Origin: Amblyornis subalaris
Lineage: Eukaryota; Chordata; Aves; Passeriformes; Ptilonorhynchidae
Length of the DNA: 64,000 nucleotides
Direction: 5' to 3'
Assembly: GCA_018881555.1 (NCBI GenBank)
Contig: JACAXG010000064.1
Coordinates: 4,291,236 to 4,355,235 of the forward strand
A program made the translations under genes and the position numbers. The notes below the pieces were generated by a model. That model made no database searches, was not told the origin of the DNA, and was given only the letters and a program-made list of their open reading frames with translations. This document shows positions 12,119 to 23,910 of the stretch, piece after piece (positions within the stretch are counted from its first letter, which is position 1; the number at the start of each line of letters is the position of its first letter).

Positions 12119-14439
12119 CTTAATTTATTTTAACTTCTCTGGGTCTGTTTTTTTCCACAAGAAGATCCCAACTGGGAGCAGAAAAGCCCAACGAGAGCAG
12201 GAAAACTCCAGCCGCGCGTGGGAAGATCCGGATGCTCCGGTTTCTCTCCCGCCCCGGCATCCAAAGCCCGGTTGGGTGGTGAGAACAGGACTCAGGCTGG
12301 TCCTTGTTACGTCCAGAAACTCGTCACACCTCGGGTAATGACCCTGCTGAAACCTCCCCAGCCACGGCCGGCAGGGATGACAGCCCACGCCGGCGGAGGA
12401 GCTCCGGAGCCGGGAAAAATCCCGGCTGAAACCATCCCTGCTCCATGGGTGTGTCCGCCAGGGCACAGAAACAAACAGTCCTATCTGGGAACACCATCGT
12501 GTTTGGGCATTTTCCCAGCAGGGCTGGCCAAAAATTCCAGGTTTGTGTTGTTGGTTGGGTTTTTTTTTTTTTAATCGTTGTTATTATTTTAGGGAAGCAG
12601 GGAACGGTTTTGTCGGGGTGGGATAGAAGGAGGGATGGGATTGATCCGGCTCAGGAGCATCCCTGCACACTCCAGCTGGATTTTGGCTTCTTCCCATCCT
12701 GGGATATGGTGAGAGCCAAGATCAAACCCAACCGCTGGCAGGGCATTGCCTCCGAGCCCAGCTCACAAATGAGGCCTTGGAAAACTCGTGGATGGCAACC
12801 TGGGAGAGGCCTGGGAATCCAAATCCACCCACATTATCCAGGGAGCAACAGAAGGGTGGAAAAGCCACCCTGGCCTGGCAGGCACCACCTGCTTGCCGAG
12901 GAAAGGGCACGGTAGGAACAACTCGCCCCATCCCCGTCGTGCACGTCGTGTTCCAGGCTCGTTCCCAACTTATCAATCCGTCAAAAAAAGGACAGCCAGG
13001 TCTTGGGAGGACTTGAAAACGTTCCAGAAAAGAATTCCAGAGCCTTGAAATAGAGTTTGAGCTGGGAGAGGCGTTCCCAAAGTCACAGGTATGGGAGCGC
13101 GGCGGCTTTGGCTCCTCAGCCTCCCTCCAGCTTTGCTTTGCAGCCCAAGTGCTGCTCCAGGAGCAGGGGAGGAGGAAGGGAAGAGGATTTCCAGTGGAAA
13201 AAGAGGTCCATGAAAATTTCCAGGAAATTTTCCTTCCATTTCTGGAGTGACACAGAGCTTGGCATCAGGCCCTGGTTTTGCTCTCTGCCTCCCCATGTGG
13301 AAGAAATCCCCCTTTGCTTCGAGCTGAAAGGGAGATGGGATGAAGGAAGTGCCGACAGAAAGAAATTCGGGATGGGCTGAGCATCAGGAGACAAAAAACT
13401 CTGCCCTTGTCCCCTGGGAATGGCTTTCACGGAGACATCCTGGGAATCTCCTCCACAGCACCAAGCGGTGCCTCTGGTGGTGCTTCCAGAGCCAAAATCC
13501 ATCCCTGGCATCCCCTCCGCCCTCGGTGCCACCTGGTCCTGATGGTGGGATGGGTCCTGCCCACCCCCTCGGATCCATCTCATTCCCACAGGGATGAGCA
13601 GCCTGAAAAGAGGAGGATGCACCAAAACATCCAAGCAGTCCCTCAGGAATCCTCAGGAATTGCTTCCTTTGGGCTTCTCAGGCACTTGGGGGTCCCAGCC
13701 GGACTCACAAAGTGCTCTGGTGCCAAAGGAGAGCTCCGAACCTGCTCCTACACCAGGAAATCACTCAAATCCATGGCATTTTCCCACTGTCAGCACTCCC
13801 GTGCCCAGAAACACTTCCCAGTGTCCATGTCCACGCCCAGGAGATGGATTTGGATGTGAACACCGTGGTTTGGGGACGGAAAGGGTGCCACAAGCACGGG
13901 GTGTCCTCCCAGCTGGGGGATACCCCCTGCCCTGTGCTGTTTTCCTGCCTGGATGGAGCCTCTCCCGATGGGATTTAACCTCGGGATCTTGGGTTTCACC
14001 CGTTGGCTCCTCCCCGTTGCTGCGGTGCGGAATTTAGGGTGGAGGATTTGGGGCGGGAGGTGACACTGGGGTGGGGACACTGATGGGACAGTCTCCAACC
14101 CGGCTCCCTCCCGCTCCGGAGAAGAGGAAGGACCATTTCAGGAACACCTGGAAGGCGCCGAACGTCATTCCTGCCCGTTTCCTCGGAAGCGGGACAGCGT
14201 CTAGGGAAGCGCGGGGTTTCTGCCACCGAACCTTGGGCACTGGGGGTGTTTTGGGAAGTGAAATGTGGAAAATCACCGGGTTCTGCTGCCTCCGAACCCG
14301 CCAGCCCCGGAGCAGGCAGCAAAATTTGGGAAGAGCACTTGTCTCGGGATAATCCAACCCAGCAGCAAGGAGCACGTGCCCGGGAAAAGCTTTGGACCAC
14401 TCTAAGCATAGGGAAAAGAGAAGCATTTTTAAAGGAAAA

Positions 14440-14678
14440 GAGGAGAGGTTTGGATCAGATGTCAGGAAGAAATTCTTCCCTGGGAGGGTGGGGAGGCCCT
14501 GGAATGGAATTCCCAGAGAAGCTGTGGCTGTCCCGTCCCTGGTAGTGTCCAAGGCCGGGTTGGACGGGGCTTGGAGCAACCTGGGATAATGGAAGATGTC
14601 CCTGCCCATGGAAAGGAGTGGGAGCTGGATGAGCTTTAAGGTCCCTTCCAAACCAAACCGTTCCGGAATTCTATGGGG
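14440..14678 (+). mobile_element. CR1 LINE 3' end
   Basis: TCAGGAAGAAATTCTTCCCT, then GGGCTTGGAGCAACCTGGGA and the CCAAACCGTTCCGGAATTCT terminus. Confidence 0.9.
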
Positions 14679-17600
14679 TTTTTCTGCTTTCTCCCTCATT
14701 CCCTGCTGGAATCCAGCTGATGAGCAGACAAACCAGTTTCCCGGCTTTTCCAGGGTGGAGCTCATCCCCGAGCTCCTCCTTGCTCTCCTGCCTGCTGTGG
14801 CCGCCCTGTGACGGTGCTGGGGAGGGGGCACTGCCGGAGCGGGAGGCAGATCAGCAGAGCATTCCAAGGTTTTCCGAGGACACAGAGCTCTGCATCCCAT
14901 CCTGGCACCCGCCCCATTCCGTGGACCAAATCCTGGTCTCAGAGCTCCTTTGTGATGGGGAAGAAGGCAGGGATGGCTTCCTGCAGTGTTTGCCTGCTCG
15001 GTTCCTAAGAGAACTCCCAACAAAAGCTTTCCAATGAGTCAGGGAACAGCATTTCTGGAGGAGGGAACGACGTGGGAGCAGCCCCGGAGTTGCCACAACA
15101 GGTTCCCGCCTCGTGTTCCCACCTTTTGGAGCAGCATGGAGCTGCAGGGACCTGGGAGAGGCACAGACACCGTGGGTGGGGCCCTGACCCTCCTGATCCT
15201 GCTCAAAGGTCATCCCTAGGCCAGCTGGATGAAACATTCCCAAAGGATCGAGCTCCAAAGTGCCCTCCAGGTCACCCTGAGGAGTTTTTATCTCCATTTT
15301 TATCCCATGGATCAGACACCGAGTGACTCTCCCGAGGTCAGACGTGGGGAAGTGGTGGAGGGGTTTGAGTTGAGGTCCTGCCCGAGCCACCACATCCCTA
15401 AAAAACTCGGTGAACTTTTTCCCGTGCTCTACTTGCCTGGAATTGCTGAAGGAATCAGGTTGAAGGCAGGGGGAAAGCTCAGAGGTGAGGTGGAAAAAAA
15501 GTGGAATTTCCATTAAAGTGCTGGCCCCGTGTTTTGGCTGTGAGCATTCCTGGAGGGAATCGGTGGAATTCAGTCCCAGAGGGGCAGGAAGATGCTCAAG
15601 GAGTCGTTGCACAGAGGGAATGTGTAGGAAAATCGGGAAAAGGGGACGGAATCACCCAGAATGGGGCAAAAAGGAACAGCCCCATCCAATCTGATCCCAG
15701 CTTTGCTCCCCAAAACTTCATAGGTGCCAAGAAAATAACATTCCCTTCGTGCTGCCAGGCCCATCCCAACGACTTTTGGGATTCCCAAGAGCTTTGCAGG
15801 CATGGGAGAGGGTGGGACAGAGGGCCACATCCCCTTCCAAGCCACCCATGGTTACGAGTTCTGGATTAAAACCTCACAGGGCTTTGGAATTCGGATGGAA
15901 AAGCCCCGTCCTAGCACATTGGATGCTCCAGAATCATCCCAGAGTCCAAAGCAAGGCACATCCCAGGTTTCCACCGGCATGGGAGAGAGCAGACACTGGA
16001 GAACGGCCAGGACCTGCCATCCTGGCACGCTTGGAATGAGCAGGATGGACCCACAGCCGGGATGGATCCTTCCCTGGGCCGCTTCCAACCCGGCCGCCTC
16101 ATCCCGCGCTTTTCCCCTGGAAATTGCTCCGGGATCGTTGGCTTTTCCATGGGCTGGCAGCATTCCCTGGCCTGGCTGCCGGGACAGAGGCAGCAGCTCC
16201 CTCTCGTGGGCTTGGTCCGGCTGTTAGTGCTGGAAACCAGCCAGGATTTCCCAGGAAAGTGAGGCTTTTTTGTGGTGTTGTCTCCCCCTCCCGCAATTGG
16301 GAATATTCATCAGCGCCCCAGACATGGGAATTTTATGGAAAAGCGCCAACTCCCATCAAATTCCACCTCGTAGGCGGGTGGGGTTTTTTATAGTTTTGCC
16401 ACTTCTTTTTTTTTTGATTTTATTTTTCTCCCAAAGTCTGGGACTCAAAGCAACTCCTTTAGGCATGGAAAGGACCGATCCTTCGGATTCGCTCGCCCAG
16501 GGCCTCTGGAAAGATTTGGGAGTCTCCAGGTGCTGTCCTGGGGGGGGGGGGGGTGTGTCACCCCAAAATGTGGAATTTTTGGGGCAGGCACAGACTGAGG
16601 CATCCAGCATTTAAATAAGGCCACGACGTGAATCCCCAAAAGTTATTTCATTTGGGAATGCTGGAGATCCAATGTGTTTTACGGAGTCGAAATTCATAAA
16701 AAGGAAAAGAAGAATTAAAATTTTTTTAAATCCTCTTTTATTTTGTACCATCTCGACCCCAAACAGCTCCAATTCCCCTCAAAGAGCTGGAATTCCCCCC
16801 CAGAGCTGAATTCCCTGCAGCTTTTCCCCCCGAACTCCCAGCAGGAAAGCAGCACGAGCCCAGAGCAGTGTCTGCCCCTCCCATGTCACTTCTCCCCTCT
16901 CCGTATTCCCTGCTTTCCGTATCCCGGCAGCTCCCTCCGGAATCCCACAAACCAAACGAGGACCTCACCCCCCTTCCCTGAACCCCACAAGGAACTGGGC
17001 AACACCTCCGGGGTTGGTTTGGGGTTTTCCTGCCTGGAACAACCCTCGGCTCGTGGCGGGAGTGGCAGGGGGACAACGGCGTGGCCGCTGCTCCCTCTGA
17101 CGTCCCTTGGGGAATTCTTCTCCCCCTTTTCCCAAGGTTTGGTGTCTTTATCCCGCTTCCCCCCTCCCTCCCAGCACTCCTTGCCCACACGCGGCTCGGC
17201 ACGGGGATAAATTTATCCGCTGGAATTCGGCTGCCGGCGGCTCCGGAGGCAAAGGTGAAGGGTCACGACTCCGGAGCCGAAGGAATCGCGTCACAATTCC
17301 CACCCGACACATCCCTGAGGTGCTCAACCGCCACTTATTATCCACAGGCAGGCGTTTATTATTCCCCTTGGAATTGTTGCTTCATCCCAAAGCCACGTGA
17401 TCCCGCCGGCTCCGGCCGCTGAAAGGGCTCAGTGTTTGCTTTGTGCTGCCTCTTTCAGTGCCATAATCAGGGAATTCTTTCTCCAAGGACCTTTTTCCAT
17501 GCCTCAAAGGGCAATACCTCACTCTGTCCTCATGTGCCCCTGGTCGGGTATTCCCGCCCCAAATTCCTGCAGCCTCTGGAGCATCTTCACCTCTCTCCAC

Positions 17601-17937
17601 GCCTTTGGATGGGGTCGGAGAAGCTCCGAGCGGTCTGGAGTGAAGAGAAAACACTTTTTTTCCAAGCCCTTTTTGTTTAGGATCCTCCAAACCCCCTCCC
17701 AATCCAAGGGATGCCTTGCCCGAGATATCTCGGGATAATTTTCTGGGCAGCCTCATCCGTGTGTTAATCACTCCCCGTGGTCCCAACTGGCCCTAATTCC
17801 TGGTTGGAATTAGTGGTTGGGAATCACACCCTCCTCTCCTTCCTCCCTGCGCACCTCAGATGTCTCGGAGAGGAGTAATTCCCACCAGGGCTGATCGGCA
17901 CGATGGGAGGAGGGATTTCCATATCCTTGAGCTGCAG

Positions 17938-18228
17938 CGGGAATTATGGAATCATGGAATGGTTGGAAGGAAGCTTAAAGACCATCTCAAAGATCATGGA
18001 ATTCCACCCCCCTGCCATGGGAACACCTTCCACTATCCCAGGGTGCTCCAAGCCCCTTCCAACCCAGCCTTGGACACTTCCAGGGATGGGGCAGCCACAG
18101 CTTCTCTGGGAATTCCATTCCAGGGCCTCCCCACCCTCACAATAAAGATTTTCTTCCCGATATCCCACCCAAACCTCCTTTTTTTTTGCTTTAAACCCCT
18201 CCTCTCTTGTCCTATCATTCCATAAGAG
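17938..18228 (-). mobile_element. CR1 LINE 3' end
   Basis: GGAATCATGGAATGGTTGGA, then CAGGGATGGGGCAGCCACAG, running to CTCTTGTCCTATCATTCC. It is in reverse orientation. Confidence 0.9.
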
Positions 18229-18550
18229 TTGTAAAAAAATAACCCTTCACTCTTCGGCCGTTCCCGGGATGATTTATTTTCCTTTCCATTATCCATGGAT
18301 ATGGGAAAGCTTTTCTGCAGCACAGCAAAATGAGCAAAAAAACCACCAATTCGGCCAGTTTTGCTTTAAAGCAGCAAAAAAAAAAATTCCAACCGTGTTT
18401 TCCTGCAGGCTGGAGGAGTCTCTGCCTCCAGCACTGCAGGAAGAATAAATCCAACCCAATGAAATATTAATTATTCCAACTGGGAATCCTCGGCGCTCCC
18501 AGAGAGCGGAAGAATTCCGGCGCGCGGGAGAAAAACCACACAAATCCCTT

Positions 18551-18556
18551 TTATTT
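18551..18556 (-). terminator. Possible distal polyadenylation signal of the second LY6E-like gene
   Basis: TTTATT on the plus strand gives AATAAA on the minus strand about 1.4 kb beyond the stop codon. I saw no nearer canonical signal. A CR1 insertion lies between, so this is only a candidate. Confidence 0.25.
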
Positions 18557-19261
18557 TTTTCCTTTTTGTTGCTCTTTTTTCGTGAGAAAATTTTGGGTGA
18601 CGAGGAAATGAAGAGGTTCGGGTTGAGGGAAGGGAGGCGGCGAAGGAAAGAGAGAAGGAAAGGTGAATAAAGGAGAGAGAAATCCCCGAAAATTCCCTAT
18701 TCTGCAGCGCTCGGGAAGAAATCCTTCATCCCGAACAAGCCTGGGCTCCAGCCCAAGGCAGCCCTGCCGGGCACAGCTCAAAGCCCCTTTTGTCCCCCGT
18801 TGTTTACCAGGCTTGGGTTGGAAGCACAACAGGGAACGTCATCCCTTGGCTGAGGAATGTTTGGCACATTCGGGAGCCCAAGCTGAGAGTTAGAGCATTC
18901 CCATGGTTTTTCCAGGGCGAAATTCCTACAAAAAGCGCTGCTTGGGCGAAAGGGGAGGCGCTCAGGGCGCCTCTGGCTCTGCGCTTTCGTCGTCATTCGT
19001 TTTTCCTTTTTCCCCTCGTTTCTCTGCAGCCTCTGGAAATGCCTCCATGGAATATTTGGCCTCTCTGGAATCTCCGTGCTCCTTATAAACCTCTCAAAGG
19101 CTCCTCAGCAAATTCCGAAAAATTTGCTGCAAATTCTTTTCCTGAGGGGAAGAGAAGGAGGAGGCACCGATTCCTTCTCTCTGGTGCCCGAGACCTGAGG
19201 AAACAACTGGAGCTGGAGGGTTGGGCTGGATTTTAGGGAAAGCTTCTGCATCCAAAGGGTC

Positions 19262-19433
19262 TTTGGGCACTGGGACAGGTTCCTCAGGGAAGCCAAAAGA
19301 GTTCCAGAAGTGCCTGGAAAAACCTCTTAGGCACAGGGTGGGATCCTCGGGGTGTCCTGTGCAAGGCCAAGAGTTGGATGATCCTTGTGGGGATCTTCCA
19401 ACTCAGGATATTCCATAATTCCATAACTACCCT
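19262..19433 (+). mobile_element. CR1 LINE 3' end
   Basis: GGATCCTCGGGGTGTCCTGT, GAGTTGGATGATCCTTGTGG and CTTCCAACTCAGGATATTCC are followed by an ATTCCATAA terminus. Confidence 0.8.
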
Positions 19434-19971
19434 GCGGTTGCTTTGGAGGATGTCGGAAGGGAAGCTAAATGAATGGATTGCCAGAAGACACAATTCCAAG
19501 GGGTAGGAATTGTGAATCCAGGGCGCTGTTGGCCCTGGGCGAGGTCACTTGGCTCCAGCAACGGCTGGAACGTGGAGAAAGGGATTCCCAAGGCTGCTGG
19601 AAGTGGAGGTGGGGATGGAGACAAGCAGATGTGCACAGATGTGCAGATAAGAGGGGTTGTTACTTTTGCCCGGAAGCTGCCACCCTGCGGCTCCAACCAC
19701 ACCCAAAATCAGACAAAATTCCAGGAGAAACCCCTCTGGAAATGCAGGACATGGAGAAGGAGCATTTCCCTCCCCCAGGCTGCGGGAGAGGGCACAGCCC
19801 CTTCTCCATGGACCTGCTGGAGCCACAGAGCTCAGGATTGAGGAGAAAACGAGAAGAAGTTTGGGAGACACCCCAGGACGAGGGACTCCGGCCATGCTCT
19901 TCAGGCCTCCAGGAGCTCCTTCCTTTCTCCCGGCGCTGCTGAAGGACACGGAACGGGATTCCCCGGCTCCC

Positions 19972-20129
19972 TCAGTCCCGAGCCAGCCGGGGCCCTGGGC
20001 ACGCGCTGAGGTTGCACAGGAAGCTCTGGCAGCAGTAGGAGGTGTAGGAAGCCAGGCCCAGGCTGAAGTTGTGGTGTGGGCAGCTCTCGGAGCACTTCTT
20101 GGTGATCCTTTTCCAAAGGGACAGAAAGC
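19972..20129 (-). CDS. LY6E-like gene 2, exon 3 (truncated C-terminus)
   Basis: The exon completes Gly and encodes [17 protein letters not shown], then [12 protein letters not shown] and CPGPRLARD before TGA at 19972-19974. The acceptor is CCGGCCAAG after a pyrimidine-rich tract. KRITKKCS aligns with HRITKKCS of gene 1. Confidence 0.82.
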
Positions 20130-23100
20130 CTTGGCCGGAGAAGGGAGAGAGTGGGATTAGCAGCGGGATTTGTGGAGCGCTCCTCGTGCGGGGTGGGGTT
20201 GGCTCGAGGAGTCCCCCCCACAGCCCCAGGGATCAGCACGAGACCCATCCTGGTCCCGCCACAGCCCAGGAATTGTTGGTGGCTTCCCACACAAGGAATT
20301 CCACATCCAGGCCGGGCATGCGGCACTTCCCAGCGTGGATCCTCCTATCAAGGCTTTTGCAGGTGTACAAGGACAAGGCTCATTCCTGGATTTTCGCATT
20401 CCCAGGCTTCTCTGCTTGAGGGGAATAATTCTGGTTCCCTCTATAGCTGGCTTGGATCAGCAATAGTGTGGCCAGCAGGACCAGGGAAGTGATTTTCCAC
20501 CTTTCCTGGGCACTGCTGAGGTCACACCTCGAATTCTGGGATCAGTTTTTGGGCAAGAAAGACATTGAGGGGCTGGAGCGTGTCCAGGGAAGGGAATGGA
20601 GCTGGGGAAGGGGCTGGAACACCAGGAGAGGCTGAGGGAGCTGGAGGGGCTCAGCCTGGAGAAAAGGAGGCTCAGGAGGGACCTTCTGGCTCTCTCCAAT
20701 TCCCTGAGGGTGGAGCCAGGTTGGAGTCAGGCTCTGCTCCCAGGGAACCAGGAATTAAGGCTCAAATTTATTGATTCTTCCTCTGGAGGATCCTTCCTCT
20801 TCTCTCAGTGTCCCCTATTTTTCCATGCAGGAATAAAACAGCAGCTAAAGTGGAAAATCTCAGCGTGTGACGGGAAGGAGGATTCCAAACTTCCAGCACC
20901 GCCAGGCTGGGTTGGGAAGGGCTCCACTCCCACACATCCTTCCCAACCGTTCCTCCGCCCATCCCTCAGCACGGGGCAACCCTAACAAATCCATCCCAAA
21001 CCTCCCATCCCATTCCCGAGTCCCCACGAGGGGGCACAGAGCCAGCACCCACCGATCCCCACGGAGGCCACGTTGGTGACGCAGAACTCGTCCTTGTCCG
21101 AGCACTTCTCGGCCTTCAGGCAGCTCCAGTTGCTTTGTTCCCAGTTGCAGGTGTAGCAGTAGAGGGCATTTGCTGCAGGAAGAGACAGAAAACATGGAAG
21201 AGGGACATGGAATGACCCCGGCTTGTGCCAGCCAAAGTGTGGCCAGCAGGAGCAGGGCAGGGATTGTCCCTCTGTGTCCCTCAAATCCTGTGTCCAGTTC
21301 TGGCCCCTCAAAAGAAGGACATGGAGGGGAAGGGAACGGAGCTGGGGAAGGGTTTGGAGCACCAGGAGCGGCGGAGGGAGCTGGGAATGTTTAGCCTGGA
21401 GAAAAGGAGGCTCAGGGGGGACCTTCTGGCTCTGCACAACTCCCTGACAGGAGGGGGCAGCCGGGGGGGTCAGGATCTGCTCCCAAGGAACAGGGACAGG
21501 ATAAAACAGCCTCAAGCTGTGCCAGAGGAGGTTCAAGCTGGACATCAGGAGGAATTTCTCCATGGAAAGGGTGGTCAAGCATCGGAAGGGGCTGCCCAGG
21601 GAGGTGGCGGAGTCCCCATCCCTGGAGGTGTCCAAGGAATGCCTGGACGTGGCACTCGGTGCTCTGATGGTGATCAGTCAAAGGTTGGACTCAAGGATCT
21701 TGGAGGTCTTTTCCAGCCTGAATCATTCTGGGATTCTGGGAAATGCCACCCATCCTGGCAGCAAAACTGATCCCCTTCTTTTCACGGAGTCTCAAATGCA
21801 CGAAATCCGTGGAGCTGACAAAATCTGACAAAATCCATGGAGCTGAAAGACCCAACCCACCCTTCCAATGCCACATCCAGCCTGGCCTGGAACACTTCCA
21901 GGGATGGGGCAGCCACAGCTTCTCCGGGATTTCCATTCCAGAGCCTCACCACCCTCACAGGGAAGAATTTTCCCATATATCCAACCTAAATTTCCCTCTT
22001 TCAGTTCGATGGGCCAAGGATTTGATGTGGTGCTTGGAGCAGGGAAGGAAACTCCTGGAGGAGTTTCCAAGGATGTCCCAAGGCCTGGGATCACCTTTTC
22101 TGCTCTCTGGGGACTGTGAAACTGCAGCCTAATTAAGCAGAAAGCGTTGGCAGACAAAGAGGCTTAATTGGGACCTCCCCAGCCTAAAGCCAGGCTCCCA
22201 CGCCTTTGGTTTTCATGGGACATCAATATTCCCAAAAATTCATCCAGAACCTGGGTTCAAGGGAAAAGAAGATGAGGAGAAGGGGTTTTAACTCTTTGCT
22301 GTGAAAATTCGGCCTTAAAACAGGAATGCTCCATTTCCACTGCCTGGATTATCCAACGTGGATTAGGCCAGGATTCATTTTGGCGCTGAGGGAGATCTCC
22401 CTGTTTCCCGGGCCTTGTTAACGCTTGGAAATCTGTCAGGATCACTGTTGTGGCGACTGAACAAAGCTAAATAGCAGAAAGGTATTCTCGGGCCACAATG
22501 AGGCAGAAACAACTATTCCAAGGAATTCTTTTCCCGCACCAGCCGCGTGGCACAATTCCAAGCGCTGGCAGAGCCTGTCCCTCTGTCCGAAATGAGGATA
22601 AGGTTTGTTGTCCCTGTCTGGTCTAGAGGGGATATGGGATCATATTCCTTAAAAGGGCCCTGGTTTAATTCACCATCTCTCCGTGAAATAAAACGCACAA
22701 TCCATAGCACAATTCCTACAAAATCCCCACGGCCCAATATCCCAGCTGCTCAACACGTTCAGTCCCCATCCTAACTTCTCCCTAATTCCCCGGCTTTTTC
22801 CCAAAATCTCTGGGGTCAGCAGGCTTGTGGGGTCTCTGGGATGGGTAGAAACAGCTGCACAAGGCCAGATGTTGGAGGTGCAGCCCTCGTGGACCACGGT
22901 AGGAACACAGAGCATTGTGCTGACTCCATCAAAATTCGGGAATGAGCACAGACAGAAAAACTCCTGGGAAAATCTCTGAAAGGCGGAAGAGCGGCAACCA
23001 CCTCCTTTTTCCTGTCTTGTTTCCCTAAAAATCCAGTAGGATGGGGAAACTTCCCAGCGGAAAATAAACTTTCCACATGCCCGGCCTGAGATTCCAGATA

Positions 23101-23285
23101 AAAAACCCCAAAGAGGAGCGCCCAGCCCTCCAGCAAGAGCTGAGGCGCCCTCTCCATGATTTTTTTTCCCTGGATACGAGGCCTTCCTGCCTTTTAAAAC
23201 ATATTCTTTAGTAGGAAAATTGTGTCACCTCACCTTGAGCTGCAAACAGGACCAAAGCCAGCACCGCCAGGAGGGAGAACTTCAT
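19972..23285 (-). CDS. Second LY6E-like gene; LU-domain protein without GPI tail (3 coding exons)
   Basis: The exons are 23234-23285, 21053-21172 and 19972-20129, about 109 residues. The signal peptide is [17 protein letters not shown]. The LU domain begins [17 protein letters not shown] and ends [12 protein letters not shown], with ten conserved cysteines. The CCQSFLCN motif is very close to human LY6E. Exons 1 and 2 match the first LY6E-like gene exactly in length and phase, so the two are tandem duplicates. After LCNLSA only nine residues (CPGPRLARD, with an eleventh cysteine) precede TGA. There is no hydrophobic GPI-attachment tail, and I could not find one in the other frames just downstream. 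The product is therefore predicted to be secreted, unless a frameshift or alternative last exon restores an anchor. A TATA-like element lies 54-63 bases before the ATG. Confidence 0.83.
20497..20765 (+). mobile_element. CR1 LINE internal 3' region
   Basis: GAATTCTGGGATCAGTTTTT, GGAGCTGGGGAAGGGGCTGG and GGGCTCAGCCTGGAGAAAAG are CR1 sequence upstream of the terminal motif. It lies in intron 2 of the second LY6E-like gene. Confidence 0.88.
21053..21172 (-). CDS. LY6E-like gene 2, exon 2
   Basis: A 120-base exon, acceptor TCTTCCTGCAG and donor GTGGGT. It encodes [19 protein letters not shown], through DKDEFCVTN to GIG, supplying the first five LU cysteines. Confidence 0.92.
21225..21745 (+). mobile_element. 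CR1 LINE, about 0.5 kb of 3' sequence
   Basis: CCAGTTCTGGCCCCTCAAAA, AGCTGGACATCAGGAGGAAT and GGAGGTGTCCAAGGAATGCC lead to TTTTCCAGCCTGAATCATTC and GGGATTC. It sits in intron 1 of the second LY6E-like gene. Confidence 0.92.
21868..22012 (-). mobile_element. CR1 LINE fragment
   Basis: CCTGGAACACTTCCAGGGAT to AGGGAAGAATTTTCCCATAT, reverse orientation, lacking the extreme 3' terminus. Confidence 0.85.
23234..23285 (-). CDS. LY6E-like gene 2, exon 1 (signal peptide)
   Basis: ATG at 23285 encodes [17 protein letters not shown] plus one base before donor GTGAGG. Its length (52 bases) and phase are identical to exon 1 of gene 1. Confidence 0.88.
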
Positions 23286-23337
23286 CTTCTCCCGGTCGTC
23301 TCCGCAGCCCAGGAAAAACACCCTCACCCGGGGGACA

Positions 23338-23348
23338 GGATATAAATC
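23338..23348 (-). promoter_or_regulatory. TATA-like element of the second LY6E-like gene
   Basis: The minus strand reads GATTTATATCC, 54-63 bases upstream of the ATG. This spacing is close to that of the TATAAAA box of gene 1. Confidence 0.5.
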
Positions 23349-23774
23349 TTCCCTGCCTTTGGAGCGGGTGATGATGAAGACAACGATTTGGAAAGAGTGG
23401 GCAGGGATCACGGATTAGATGAGAGGCCAGGAATGCACCGGGGGTTGTTTTCTGACCTCGGCATTGCCTTCGGGCTGGGCTGGTGAATCCAGGGAGCAGT
23501 GAAAGCACTCTGGGAATTCACACCGTTTATTGGGATGAAGGCTTTAATTTACCTCTGGCTGCTGTCGGGTGGGGGTTTTGTTCCGATCATCGCCTCTGTG
23601 GCCGGGTTGTTGCCTTTTTCCAAAGGAAAATGGGAACAAGTGGCATAAATTCGTGGATTCGTCTGGGTGGATCCTTGCCAAGTGCGTTTCCAGGGTTAGA
23701 CCCGGAATAAGCTGGATATTCATGGGGACAGGAAATGTATAAAAGCCGCTGGTTACCCACGAAATTTTAAATCG

Positions 23775-23910
23775 TAAAATCATGGAATGGTTTGGGTTGG
23801 AAGGGACCTTAAAGACCATCTCATTCCACCCCCATGCCATGGACAAGGGCACATTCCAGGTGGCTCCAAGCCCCATCCGACCCGGCCTTGAACACTTCCA
23901 GCAAGGGTTA
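23775..23910 (-). mobile_element. CR1 LINE 3' end
   Basis: AAATCATGGAATGGTTTGGG, GGAAGGGACCTTAAAGACCA and CTTGAACACTTCCAGC in reverse orientation. Confidence 0.88.

Larger units (their letters stand above)
6925..19971. other. Intergenic region between the two LY6E-like genes
   Basis: No supportable exon was found. Several long open frames (for example about 9.05-9.94 kb and 14.03-15.02 kb) look fortuitous: they have no family motif, contain CR1 sequence, or are open on both strands in GC-rich DNA. The recognisable content is CR1 fragments, a GA-rich run near 8.90 kb and a G14 homopolymer near 16.54 kb. Confidence 0.55.

Noticed and set aside
14034..15023. 329-codon minus-strand open frame
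   Set aside because: Part of it is reverse-complement CR1 sequence and no protein motif is visible.
16540..16554. G14 run as a quadruplex regulatory element
   Set aside because: An isolated homopolymer with no nearby gene or promoter signal.
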